Assembly (NCBI RefSeq): GCF_020424085.1
Contig: NZ_CP080203.1
Span: forward strand, 1,736,001-1,800,000
Length of the DNA stretch: 64,000 nucleotides
Direction: 5' to 3'
Source of the DNA: Mycetocola spongiae
GTDB lineage: Bacteria; Actinomycetota; Actinomycetes; Actinomycetales; Microbacteriaceae
Shown here: piece after piece, positions 15,646 to 23,894 of the stretch
How the letters are laid out: each line of letters opens with the position of its first letter
How positions within the stretch are numbered: the stretch's first letter is position 1
Made by a program: the position numbers and the translations under genes
Notes under the pieces: model-generated
Database searches by the model: none
What the model was told of the DNA's origin: nothing
What the model saw: only the letters and a program-made list of their open reading frames with translations

Positions 15646-16079
15646 ATCCCGTCCGCCTCACTCGTGTGACCTCACCGTAGCAAGGTTTAACCGCGGGATG
15701 ATAGAACATTTTCCGCCGTCCCCGAGGCGCGCGCCGCGCCGCGACCGGGGATCGGCGCGCCACCCGCCTCCCCGGTGGCGTGATCCGGGTGGCCTCGCTG
15801 CCGCATGCCGGTTCCCCGTGCGGCTGCCGCCGGGAGGGGGATCCCCCGCCCTGGGAGTGCCATACCGAGGCCTCCCCGAGGCAGCCCGCGGGGCGACCGC
15901 GGGCCGTGACCTGCGCCCGCGGGCCGTCATTCGGCGCGGTGCACATTTCCGGGCCGAGTGCTCGGCCGCGGCGGCGGACGGGAACCCTGGGCCGCCAACG
16001 CCACATATCCGGACTATCTCAAGCGGCGGCGCCCCGCACCCCGGAGCTCCCAGCGGTCGACGATCCTCGGATCTCCTAC
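15646..16079. other. Non-coding gap upstream of the 396-aa membrane protein
   Basis: About 430 bases with no credible gene. Open frames here are GC-skew shadows with no ribosome-binding site and proline/arginine-rich translations. It should hold the promoter of the membrane-protein gene near 15660-15690 (AT-richer), but I cannot point to a convincing -10/-35 pair. Confidence 0.4.
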
Positions 16080-16104
16080 GGGGGCGGCCGGGCCGGCCGC
16101 CCCC
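16080..16104 (-). terminator. Hairpin after the YhgE/Pip gene
   Basis: A 10-bp perfect stem (GGGGGCGGCC with GGCCGCCCCC) and a 5-base loop lie directly downstream of the stop. No U-tract, so the terminator assignment is moderate. Confidence 0.5.
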
Positions 16105-16111
16105 TGGTGGG

Positions 16112-18538
16112 CTAGAGCTTCAGCGTGGGATGCAGCCGGGCGATGCTCCAGTTTCGGCCCAGCACCACTGCCAGCACCACGAGCCCCAGCCCGATGGCCA
16201 TAAAGACCAGCAGCGCCAGCACGTCCCCCAGCACCGCGGGAGAGAGATCCCCCGTGACCAGGTGGCGGATCCCCTCGGTGGCATAGGTCATCGGCAGGAA
16301 CGGCGCGATCGCCTGGAAGAACCCCGGCGAGGTGGCGGCGGGATAGGTGCCCGCGCAGCTCGCGAGTTGCAGGATCAGCAGCAGGAGCGACACGATCCGG
16401 CCGCGGCCGCCCAGCAGCGCCAAACATACGTGGTTATACAGGGTAAAGACGATCCCGATCAGCACGATAAACGCGCCGCTCGCGAGGGCATGCGCCGCCG
16501 AGAGCCCAATCACGGCCTCCAGGACGATCGCCAGGGCGAGCCCCTGCACGGCACCACAGAGCATGCCCGGGAGCGCGCCGCTCAGCGCGACCCGCCACGG
16601 CCCCGCCGCGGAGGCCACCGCGCGGGCCGAGAGCGGCCGTACCAGGAAGAACAGCGCGATTCCGCCGATCCACAGCGCCATCGGGATAAAAAACGGCGCC
16701 ATTCCCTGGCCATAATGCGGGGCGGCATGGGTTTTGGTCTCGGTGGTCTGCACGGGCGCGGCCACCACGGAGGCGAGTTTTTGCCCCTGCTCGGCGCTAT
16801 AGGAGGGCACCTTTTGGGCCCCGTCGCCGAGCTTCGTGGCCAGCTCGGCGGAGCCCTCCGCGAGCCGACCCAGCCCCTCGTCCAGTGTCTGCGCCCCGGT
16901 CTCGGCGCGCAGGGCCCCCGCGGCCAGCTCGGTGGAGCCGCTCTGCGCCCGCCGGGATCCCGCGGCCAGGAGCGAGGCCGCATCGGTAGCCTTGCCGATT
17001 CCGCCCACCAGTTCCGGGGTTTTTTCATGCAGCGTGCGCACCCCCGCGTCGAGCAGCCCCATTTTTTCGGCCAGCAGCGCGCTGCCGGAGCCCAGCTCGC
17101 GCGTGCCGACCCCGAGCCGATCCGCGCCCTCGTGCAGCCGCTGCGCGCCCTCGTCCACGCGGCCGATGCCCTCGTTCAGGGCGAGCGCCCCGGTATGCAG
17201 TTTTTCCGCACCCGCGCTCAACCGCTGCGCGCCGGCATTGGCCTGCTGGGTGCCGTCATCCAGACGAATAATTCCATCGCGCAGGGCGGGTGCTCCCTCG
17301 TTTAGCGTGGCCGCGCCCGCGGCGATGCGCTCCGCGCCATCGGCGATGGTATCAAAACCCGCACCCTCGGTGACCTTCATGATGGCGTCCACCAGGCCGA
17401 TCGGGGCCAGCCCGGTGATGCCGTGGGTGAGCTGCGAGATCTTCCGCAGCCCCACCGCGAGTTTCTCCGAGCCCGCGGCCAGTTCCGCGGCCCCGGGCGC
17501 CAGCGTCGCGGTTTTCTCGCGCAGTTCCGCGCTGCCCGCGGCGAGCTGCGCCGTGCCACCCGCGAGCTGCGCGGCGCCCGGGGCGAGCTCGGCGGCTCCC
17601 GCGGTGAGTTGCCCCGAGCCCTCCACCAGCGCTCCGGTGCCCGCGGCCAGCGTCGCGCTGCCCTCGTTGACCCGTTGGGCGCCCTCGGCCACGCCGCCCG
17701 CGCCCTCGGCCACGCGCCGGCTGCCCTCCAGCAGCAGCCCCGAGCCCTCGGCCATCTGGTCGATCTGCGCGGGCATCGCCGCGGTCTCCGAACGCATCAG
17801 GTCCATTCCCGCGCTGAGCTGGCCGTTGCCCGCGGAGAGCGCGTCCAGGCCCGCGGCCAGGCGGTCGGCCCCCGCCCGCAGCGTGCCGAGGCCCACCACC
17901 AGCTGCGCGCCGCCGTCCCGGGCCTGGGCCCCGCCCTCGCTCACCCGGGAGGCGCCCTCGGCGGCGGCGTCCATGCCCTCGCGCACCGTACTGAAGCCCA
18001 CAAAAACGTTTTGCAGATAGCGTTCCGCGATCGAGGAGGAGAGTTCAGCGCGCACCGCGATGGAGACCGCCCGGGTGACCTGGCCCACTACATATCCGTT
18101 GGCATCGTTGCTCAGTACGGTGAGCTGGGCGCGCGTGGGATCCTCCCCGGTGCTGGAGCCGATGCTGGCCGAGAAGTTTCGGGGCACAAGGATGGCCGCA
18201 TAATAATCGCCGCGTTCCAGGCCCGCCCTGGCCGCGGAGGCCGATTCCGCGGTATCCCAGGCAAAGCCCGCGTCCTCCTTGCCGGTGAGCGTGGAGATGA
18301 GTTCGCTTCCGGCGCTGATTTTTTGGGTGGAGCCGTCCGGGGTGGCCACCTCCACGGGTTCGTCCCCGCTGAAGATCACGGCGGGGAGGGCCGAGACGCG
18401 ATTGGCGGAGTCCCAGCTGGAGAGCACCAGGAGGGTGCCGTAGATCGCGGGAATCAGGAGTACCAGGGTGATGGCTAGCCACGTCATCGTGGAGCGTCGC
18501 ATCCGGGAGAGTTCCAGCCCGGGCAGTGAAAAGCTCAT
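16112..18538 (-). CDS. YhgE/Pip-type membrane protein (ABC-2-like)
   Basis: An 808-aa protein with the YhgE/Pip layout. One N-terminal helix (residues about 18-38) leads into an extracellular domain (GDYYAAILVPRNFSASIGSS). Then comes a very long region, about residues 190-600, of L-x-x-G-[AST]-x-x-L heptad-like repeats that reads as a coiled helical stalk. Five C-terminal helices follow, beginning near HYGQGMAPFFIPMALWIGG. Relatives include lactococcal phage-infection protein Pip and type VII secretion EsaA. The stop of the ABC gene overlaps its start (ATGA), so the pair probably forms an exporter or envelope machine. No WXG100 or EssC gene is nearby. Confidence 0.82.
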   Translation of the reverse strand: MSFSLPGLELSRMRRSTMTWLAITLVLLIPAIYGTLLVLSSWDSANRVSALPAVIFSGDEPVEVATPDGSTQKISAGSELISTLTGKEDAGFAWDTAESASAARAGLERGDYYAAILVPRNFSASIGSSTGEDPTRAQLTVLSNDANGYVVGQVTRAVSIAVRAELSSSIAERYLQNVFVGFSTVREGMDAAAEGASRVSEGGAQARDGGAQLVVGLGTLRAGADRLAAGLDALSAGNGQLSAGMDLMRSETAAMPAQIDQMAEGSGLLLEGSRRVAEGAGGVAEGAQRVNEGSATLAAGTGALVEGSGQLTAGAAELAPGAAQLAGGTAQLAAGSAELREKTATLAPGAAELAAGSEKLAVGLRKISQLTHGITGLAPIGLVDAIMKVTEGAGFDTIADGAERIAAGAATLNEGAPALRDGIIRLDDGTQQANAGAQRLSAGAEKLHTGALALNEGIGRVDEGAQRLHEGADRLGVGTRELGSGSALLAEKMGLLDAGVRTLHEKTPELVGGIGKATDAASLLAAGSRRAQSGSTELAAGALRAETGAQTLDEGLGRLAEGSAELATKLGDGAQKVPSYSAEQGQKLASVVAAPVQTTETKTHAAPHYGQGMAPFFIPMALWIGGIALFFLVRPLSARAVASAAGPWRVALSGALPGMLCGAVQGLALAIVLEAVIGLSAAHALASGAFIVLIGIVFTLYNHVCLALLGGRGRIVSLLLLILQLASCAGTYPAATSPGFFQAIAPFLPMTYATEGIRHLVTGDLSPAVLGDVLALLVFMAIGLGLVVLAVVLGRNWSIARLHPTLKL

Positions 18539-19401
18539 GATTTTTTCCCTTCGTTAGTTTCGGCGGCGAGCACGTCGCCCGCCGCGGGGTCCTCCAGACG
18601 CAGCAGGTGCACGCGCCGCCGGCTCTCCGGCGGCACCCCCGCGCATAGCGCCAGCAGCTCTGTATCGTCCTGGGCCGTGATGATCGGGGTATCCGCGGGT
18701 GATTGCCGCCCGCGCAGCAGCAGATAGGCCCACGCGGCCATCCGGTCGGGTCGCTCGCGCAAAACGTCCAGATCGTCCACGGCCAGGATCGGGGCGCGCG
18801 CCGCGCGGGCCGCCTCGATGCCCAGCAGCACGCGGGCCAGCGGGGGCAGATCCTCCACGAGCGAGGCACCGTCCAGCTCGGGCAGCGGGGTATGCGGGAG
18901 CCCCAGCACGCGCCGGGTGAATTCCCGCGCATAGCCCAGCGCCGCGTTTATCTCCGCGAGTGCATCGCGCACCGCCGCGCGCCCCACAACCGGCCACGGC
19001 GGGATGCGCCGCAGGGTCAGTGCCGCGGCGAGGTTGCGCTCGACCGAGAGATCCTCATCGAGTGGGGCGATCACGGGATGCTCCGCGAGGGCCACCAGGG
19101 CGCGCACACGCCCGGGACGGGAGCGCAGGCCTTGGCCAAGCACCTCGGCCTCCCCGCAAAAGCCGCGGGCCCGCCCGGCGAGGGCCAGCAGGGTCAGGGT
19201 TTTTCCGGCCGCGTGCCCGCCGCACAGCACCAGGGCATCGCCCGCCGCCACGTCCACGCTCAACCCCGGCGGCCCGGTGCGGGTGCCGGGCAGTCGCAGC
19301 CCGCGCAGGGACAGCGCGGGAGTGGCCTCCTCACCCTCCCCCCGCCGCCCGTCGTGATCTGGGTCAAAGAGTTCCGTGAACGCGGAATCCACCTGGTGCA
19401 T
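18535..19401 (-). CDS. Atypical ABC ATPase partner of the YhgE/Pip protein
   Basis: A 288-aa ABC-type ATPase. Walker A is GGHAAGKT (residues 61-68) and Walker B is APILAVDDLD. A canonical LSGGQ signature is absent; the corresponding stretch reads LDGASLVEDLPPLARVLLG. Walker B has Asp instead of the catalytic Glu. This suggests a degenerate or regulatory ATPase. The N-terminus (about 30 residues before the ABC fold) is acidic and unstructured. It is first in an operon with the YhgE/Pip gene and is coupled to it by a 4-base overlap. A GGGGG stretch lies 4 bases before the ATG. Confidence 0.75.
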   Translation of the reverse strand: MHQVDSAFTELFDPDHDGRRGEGEEATPALSLRGLRLPGTRTGPPGLSVDVAAGDALVLCGGHAAGKTLTLLALAGRARGFCGEAEVLGQGLRSRPGRVRALVALAEHPVIAPLDEDLSVERNLAAALTLRRIPPWPVVGRAAVRDALAEINAALGYAREFTRRVLGLPHTPLPELDGASLVEDLPPLARVLLGIEAARAARAPILAVDDLDVLRERPDRMAAWAYLLLRGRQSPADTPIITAQDDTELLALCAGVPPESRRRVHLLRLEDPAAGDVLAAETNEGKKS

Positions 19402-19540
19402 AATTCCCCCGTGAGTGAGTCGGGTGGTGCCCCCGAATCAACGCCGATCCGGATAGTTCGCCAGTAAACGGCACCGCGGGGGGAACCGGCAAGCAATCGT
19501 CCCGGGTACACAGGGATCACACATGGGGCCGCGTGGGCAG

Positions 19541-19569
19541 AAAAAAACCCCCTCGCATAAGCGAAGGGG
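19541..19569 (-). terminator. Rho-independent terminator after tRNA-Met
   Basis: On the minus strand CCCCTTCGC-TTAT-GCGAGGGGG (9 bp with one G-U) followed by seven T. It ends the tRNA-Thr/tRNA-Met transcript. Confidence 0.9.
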
Positions 19570-19578
19570 AGTGATCTG

Positions 19579-19652
19579 TAGCTGGAGCGGGATTCGAACC
19601 CGCGACCTCACGATTATGAGTCGTGCGCTCTCACCAACTGAGCTACCCAGCC
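19579..19652 (-). tRNA. tRNA-Met (CAT)
   Basis: A 74-nt cloverleaf. The anticodon stem CACGA/TCGTG encloses loop CTCATAA with anticodon CAT. D arm GCTC/GAGC and T arm GCGGG/CCCGC with TTCGAAT are complete. The acceptor stem has G-U pairs at both ends. CCA is not encoded. Elongator Met is preferred over initiator because position 1 pairs (G-U) and the T and anticodon stems lack the initiator GGG/CCC; a lysidine-type tRNA-Ile2 is not excluded. Confidence 0.88.
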
Positions 19653-19682
19653 GCGTTCTCACCAGTTGAATGGAAAGCAACG

Positions 19683-19754
<72 letters not shown>

Positions 19755-19944
19755 GCTGCCTTTACGCTCTCGCGCTTGGCACTTGAAAAGATTAGCATGA
19801 CCATGCGGGTCAAGTGAAATCCGCCCCGCGCAACGAATAAAGACCCCGATCAGCCGCCGGAAATTTCTTCTCAATGCGACATCGGCTAGGGCGTGTCTGA
19901 AATCCATGCTGGACAGCGTGGCCCGCACCTGGTTGGCTCGGGAC

Positions 19945-20682
19945 ATGGCCACACAGGAAAGTGCATCCGCCTCGTCCCCGCATCCCGGCGAACAGCATGG
20001 CGAGGGCCTGCAGAGCCGCCTCAACTGGCTGCGCGCGGGGGTCCTCGGCGCCAATGACGGAATCGTGTCCACCGCCGCGCTTGTGGTGGGTGTGGCCGGC
20101 GCCACCACCGCGGTGGCCCCCGTGCTGCTCGCGGGCGTCGCGGGACTGGTCGGCGGGGCCGTTTCGATGGCGTTGGGCGAATACGTCTCGGTGTCCAGCC
20201 AGCGCGATAGCGAGCGCGCCCTGATCGCCAAGGAGACGTGGGAGCTGGAGACCATGCCCGAGGAGGAGCTGGCCGAGCTGGAGGAAATCTACCGGGCGCG
20301 CGGCCTCTCCCCCGAGACCGCGCGGACCGTGGCCCGCGAGCTCACCGCACACGATCCCCTCGCCGCCCATCTCGACGCCGAGCTGCGCCTGGATCCGGGC
20401 GATGTCGCCAATCCCTGGGCCGCGGCCGGGGCCTCCGCCGTCTCCTTTACCATCGGCGCACTCCTGCCGCTGCTGGCCATCCTCCTGCCCCCCGCCGAGC
20501 TGCGCATCCCGGTCACCTTTATTGCCGTATTACTGGCGCTCGCGCTGACCGGTGCCGTGGGCGCCCGGCTCGGCGGCAGCCACTGGCTCCGCCCCACCCT
20601 GCGGGTTGTGGTGGGCGGCGCACTCGCGCTATTGGCCACATTTGCGATCGGCTCACTCCTGGGCACCGACGTCCTCGGTTAG
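19945..20682 (+). CDS. VIT family (VIT1/CCC1) iron/manganese transporter
   Basis: A 245-aa membrane protein of the vacuolar iron transporter family. The signature LNWLRAGVLGANDGIVSTAALVVGVAGA is the first helix, and AGLVGGAVSMALGEYVSVSSQRDSERA the second. A cytoplasmic metal-binding region rich in Glu follows (ETWELETMPEEELAELEEIY), then three C-terminal helices. Bacterial members export Fe2+ or Mn2+. An upstream ATG at 19906 would add 13 residues; the start at 19945 is preferred because homologues begin shortly before the GEQHGEGL segment. It is monocistronic. Confidence 0.87.
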   Translation: MATQESASASSPHPGEQHGEGLQSRLNWLRAGVLGANDGIVSTAALVVGVAGATTAVAPVLLAGVAGLVGGAVSMALGEYVSVSSQRDSERALIAKETWELETMPEEELAELEEIYRARGLSPETARTVARELTAHDPLAAHLDAELRLDPGDVANPWAAAGASAVSFTIGALLPLLAILLPPAELRIPVTFIAVLLALALTGAVGARLGGSHWLRPTLRVVVGGALALLATFAIGSLLGTDVLG

Positions 20683-20714
20683 CCATGGCGCGGGCCTTTC
20701 CCGGGGGAAGAAGG

Positions 20715-21725
<1,011 letters not shown>

Positions 21726-21737
21726 CCCTCGCCCCAG

Positions 21738-21771
21738 AATCCCGTCCGCGCGCCGCGCGGACGGGATTTTT
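21738..21771 (+). terminator. Rho-independent terminator after rfbB
   Basis: A 14-bp perfect stem (AATCCCGTCCGCGC with GCGCGGACGGGATT), GCC loop and a T-rich tail. It overlaps the last bases of the convergent HTH gene. Confidence 0.87.
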
Positions 21772-21994
21772 ATTCCCCGTCGAGGGTGAAGAGTTCGCCG
21801 GGCGTGCAGTCCAGGGCCCGGCACAGCGCACGCAGCGTGGAGAAACGCACGGCGCGGGCGCGATTATTTTTGAGTACCGAGAGATTGGCCACGGTGATGC
21901 CGGTGAGCCGGGAGAGCTCGGCGAGGCTCAGCCCGCGCTCTCCGAGCAGGGCGTCCAGGTGGCAGGCGATCCCGGTGGGCTCCTCCTCCCCCAC
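21770..21994 (-). CDS. Small XRE/Cro-type HTH regulator (YozG-like)
   Basis: A 74-aa DNA-binding protein, hidden at the end of a much longer spurious open frame. The helix-turn-helix is LSLAELSRLTGITVANLSVLKNNRARAVRFSTLRALCRALDCTPGELFT, the compact YozG/HTH_26 form. The start is a GTG that shares its G with the stop of the DUF2975-like gene (TAGTG), with GGAGGAGGAG just inside the coding start. Such regulators are typically paired with a DUF2975 membrane protein, as here. It probably autoregulates through the 21-bp palindrome in front of the pair. Confidence 0.8.
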   Translation of the reverse strand: MGEEEPTGIACHLDALLGERGLSLAELSRLTGITVANLSVLKNNRARAVRFSTLRALCRALDCTPGELFTLDGE

Positions 21995-22743
21995 TAGATC
22001 AGCCCCTCGGAATCCCGTTGCAGGCGGGACCCGGCGCGGATCAGGCCGGCCAGCACCAGGAGCACCAGGCTCACAGCGATCGGCCACAGGCTCACGTTCA
22101 TCCGCTCGGTGGGCAGGGGCTGGCCATACGGGGTGCCCAGCAGCTCCAGATCCACCGTGGCGGGCCAGGACGCGGAGGTCACGCTGAGCGCCTCGGCGGA
22201 CGCGCGCCAGGCCCCGAGGTCTCCGCAGATCTGCAGCGCAAACCCGGCCAGGAGCACAATCCCGGCGGCGGCACCCAGCGCCCGGACGAGCGTGCCGGTG
22301 AAGGGCTTGCCGGCGAGCAGATTGGAGCACAGCAGCAGGATCAGGGCGCCAAGCGTGACCAGGAGCACACCGGTTCCGAGGGATTCCACGGCCAGGAGCA
22401 CGCGCGTTCCCACCGTGAGCCCCTCCACCTGCACATCCGCGGAGAGAAACCCCCCACCCACCACACTCGCGGTGGGTCCCTCGATCTGCGCCCCGGGTGG
22501 GAGCGTGGGCCAGAACGGCGCCACGGGGAGCCGCACGGACACGGTGGGGGCCAGGAGGGTGTTCAGGACCAGGATGATCGTGCCCAGCGCGGTGAACACG
22601 GTATAGATCAGCGCCAGCACCCGGGTCACACGGACCCGTGTTGCCCCCGGCTCGCCCGCGCGCGGGCCGCGCAGGAGCCACAGGGCGCAGCCGAGCGCGG
22701 CCGCGCAGAGCAGGATAATACCCAGCAGAAGAACCGAGCTCAT
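21994..22743 (-). CDS. DUF2975-like four-helix membrane protein
   Basis: A 249-aa protein with four hydrophobic helices, two at each end of a soluble extracellular part. The C-terminus ends LIRAGSRLQRDSEGLI, which matches the usual tail of DUF2975 proteins that precede YozG-like regulators. The middle includes AVESLGTGVLLVTLGALILLLCSNLLAGKPFTG. An ATG four codons upstream also exists, but the ATG at 22743 has GGGGG five bases before it. Function of the family is unknown; a membrane sensor or anti-regulator for the downstream HTH protein is a reasonable guess. Confidence 0.72.
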   Translation of the reverse strand: MSSVLLLGIILLCAAALGCALWLLRGPRAGEPGATRVRVTRVLALIYTVFTALGTIILVLNTLLAPTVSVRLPVAPFWPTLPPGAQIEGPTASVVGGGFLSADVQVEGLTVGTRVLLAVESLGTGVLLVTLGALILLLCSNLLAGKPFTGTLVRALGAAAGIVLLAGFALQICGDLGAWRASAEALSVTSASWPATVDLELLGTPYGQPLPTERMNVSLWPIAVSLVLLVLAGLIRAGSRLQRDSEGLI

Positions 22744-22751
22744 AACAACCC

Positions 22752-22772
22752 CCATATCGATTATCGATATGG
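22752..22772. promoter_or_regulatory. 21-bp perfect palindrome in front of the DUF2975-HTH pair
   Basis: Half-sites CCATATCGAT and ATCGATATGG flank a central T. The palindrome ends 9 bases before the coding start at 22743 and covers the probable -10 (TATCGAT) or initiation region. It is a strong operator candidate for the paired HTH regulator. Confidence 0.7.
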
Positions 22773-22791
22773 TAGCGGGATGGGGGTTCCG

Positions 22792-22882
22792 GCGCTACCC
22801 CTCGGCACCAAACTCGACCAGCAGGTCATGAATCGGCTCAAAGAGACCGGGCAAGGCGGCGAGTACCATCTCGGCACCGGCG
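22792..22882. repeat. Partial tandem copy of the inositol monophosphatase 3' end (copy 1)
   Basis: Ninety-one bases that match 22890-22980, the true 3' end of the adjacent gene, at 87 positions. Read on the minus strand it still encodes the last 28 or so residues plus stop, and all four differences are synonymous. No start codon or upstream coding sequence is attached, so it is a non-expressed remnant. Confidence 0.9.
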
Positions 22883-22889
22883 CCGGTGA

Positions 22890-22980
22890 GCGCTACCCCT
22901 CGGCGCCAAACTCGACCAGCAGGTCATGAATCGGCTCAAACAGACCGGGCAGGGCGGCCAGTACCATCTCGGCACCGGCG
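22890..22980. repeat. 3' end of the inositol monophosphatase gene (copy 2, functional)
   Basis: The intact coding copy of the 91-base tandem duplication. The two copies are separated by 7 bases (period 98). Confidence 0.9.
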
Positions 22981-23699
22981 GGAGACCCGTGCAGGCCCTC
23001 AACCCGGATGCCCGCCTCGCGCGCAATCAACACACCGGCGGCATGGTCCCAGGGCTTGGTGCCCACCTCATAATAGGCGTCCGCGCGTCCCGCGGGCACC
23101 GAGACGATATCCAGCGAGGCGGCGCCCATCCGGCGGTAATCGCGCACGCGGCCCATCATCTGCTGCATGATGCCGGTCTGCCACATCCGGCGCTCGGCCG
23201 AATAGGAGAAGCCCGTGGACAGCAGCGCCAGGGGCACCTCAACATGGGCCTCGCGGAAGAGCGTCACGCCGTTCAGCGTCGCGCCCTCGTTGCGGCCTAC
23301 CTCATAGGTTTCGCCCGCGGCGGGGTTCACGATGGCCCCGGCCAGCGCGGTCCAGGTGGCGGGATCGGGCTCGCCCTCCACCACGGCGATGCTCACCGCA
23401 TAATTGGGGATGCCATAAAGATAGTTCACGGTGCCGTCGATCGGGTCCACCACCCAGGTCAGGCCCGAGCTGCCCTTCTCGGCACCGCTCTCCTCACCAA
23501 AAAATCCATCGGCGGGGCGCAGCTCGGAGATGCGGCCGCGAATAAACGCCTCCACCTCGCGGTCCGCGGCGGTCACCACATCCTCCGGGGAGGACTTGCT
23601 CGCGGCAATGCTCACACCCTCCTCGCGGCGGGTACGGGCCAGGGTGGCGGCCTCGGTGGCAATATCGCGGACAAGATCCCGAAGTTCGTGAGAAGACAT
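22893..23699 (-). CDS. Inositol monophosphatase family protein
   Basis: A 268-aa lithium-sensitive phosphatase fold enzyme. Metal-binding motifs are in order: DGFFGEESG (Glu of motif 1), WVVDPIDGTVNY (D-P-I-D-G-T) and KPWDHAAGVLIAREAG (motif 3). Family members dephosphorylate inositol phosphate, histidinol phosphate, NADP or fructose bisphosphate; in actinobacteria several paralogues exist and substrate cannot be assigned. An ATG three codons upstream (23708) is the alternative start; CATTAT seven bases before 23699 favours the shorter form. The last 91 bases (22890-22980) are duplicated directly downstream. Confidence 0.87.
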   Translation of the reverse strand: MSSHELRDLVRDIATEAATLARTRREEGVSIAASKSSPEDVVTAADREVEAFIRGRISELRPADGFFGEESGAEKGSSGLTWVVDPIDGTVNYLYGIPNYAVSIAVVEGEPDPATWTALAGAIVNPAAGETYEVGRNEGATLNGVTLFREAHVEVPLALLSTGFSYSAERRMWQTGIMQQMMGRVRDYRRMGAASLDIVSVPAGRADAYYEVGTKPWDHAAGVLIAREAGIRVEGLHGSPAGAEMVLAALPGLFEPIHDLLVEFGAEG

Positions 23700-23851
23700 A
23701 GTTCTCATAATGCCATGTCGGGGTGGTCTGCCGCGGCTTTCGTGCCCGGGGCAGCGACTCTGGGAGAAAAACCACCCCGCCCGCCCCCGCGAATGGGTGC
23801 ATTCCGGGCCGGGGCATCCGGCGGCGCGCGCTGCGGAGGCCGGGCGGGGAT

Positions 23852-23892
23852 AACAGGAACCGCCCGGGGGATTCCCCCGGGCGGTTCCTGTT
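23852..23892 (-). terminator. Long perfect hairpin after the DUF11 surface-protein gene
   Basis: A 19-bp perfect stem (23852-23870 with 23874-23892) around ATT. On the minus strand it follows the stop of the surface-protein gene. Short T runs occur on both sides, so it could act in either direction. Confidence 0.72.
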
Positions 23893-23894
23893 TC

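Noticed and set aside
15780-16010. Repeated CCCGCGGGC strings in the gap before the YhgE/Pip gene
   Set aside because: They are short GC palindromes expected by chance in this composition and show no regular spacing.
15620-17305. 561-residue plus-strand open frame spanning the gap and the YhgE/Pip gene
   Set aside because: It runs antisense to the repeat-rich YhgE/Pip stalk and to the promoter area of the 396-aa membrane protein; composition is Arg/Pro/Gln-rich without motifs.
22792-22980. Attachment-site (attL/attR) interpretation of the 91-bp direct repeat
   Set aside because: Only 7 bases separate the copies and no integrase or mobile gene is present, so a current integrated element is excluded; at most it is a scar.
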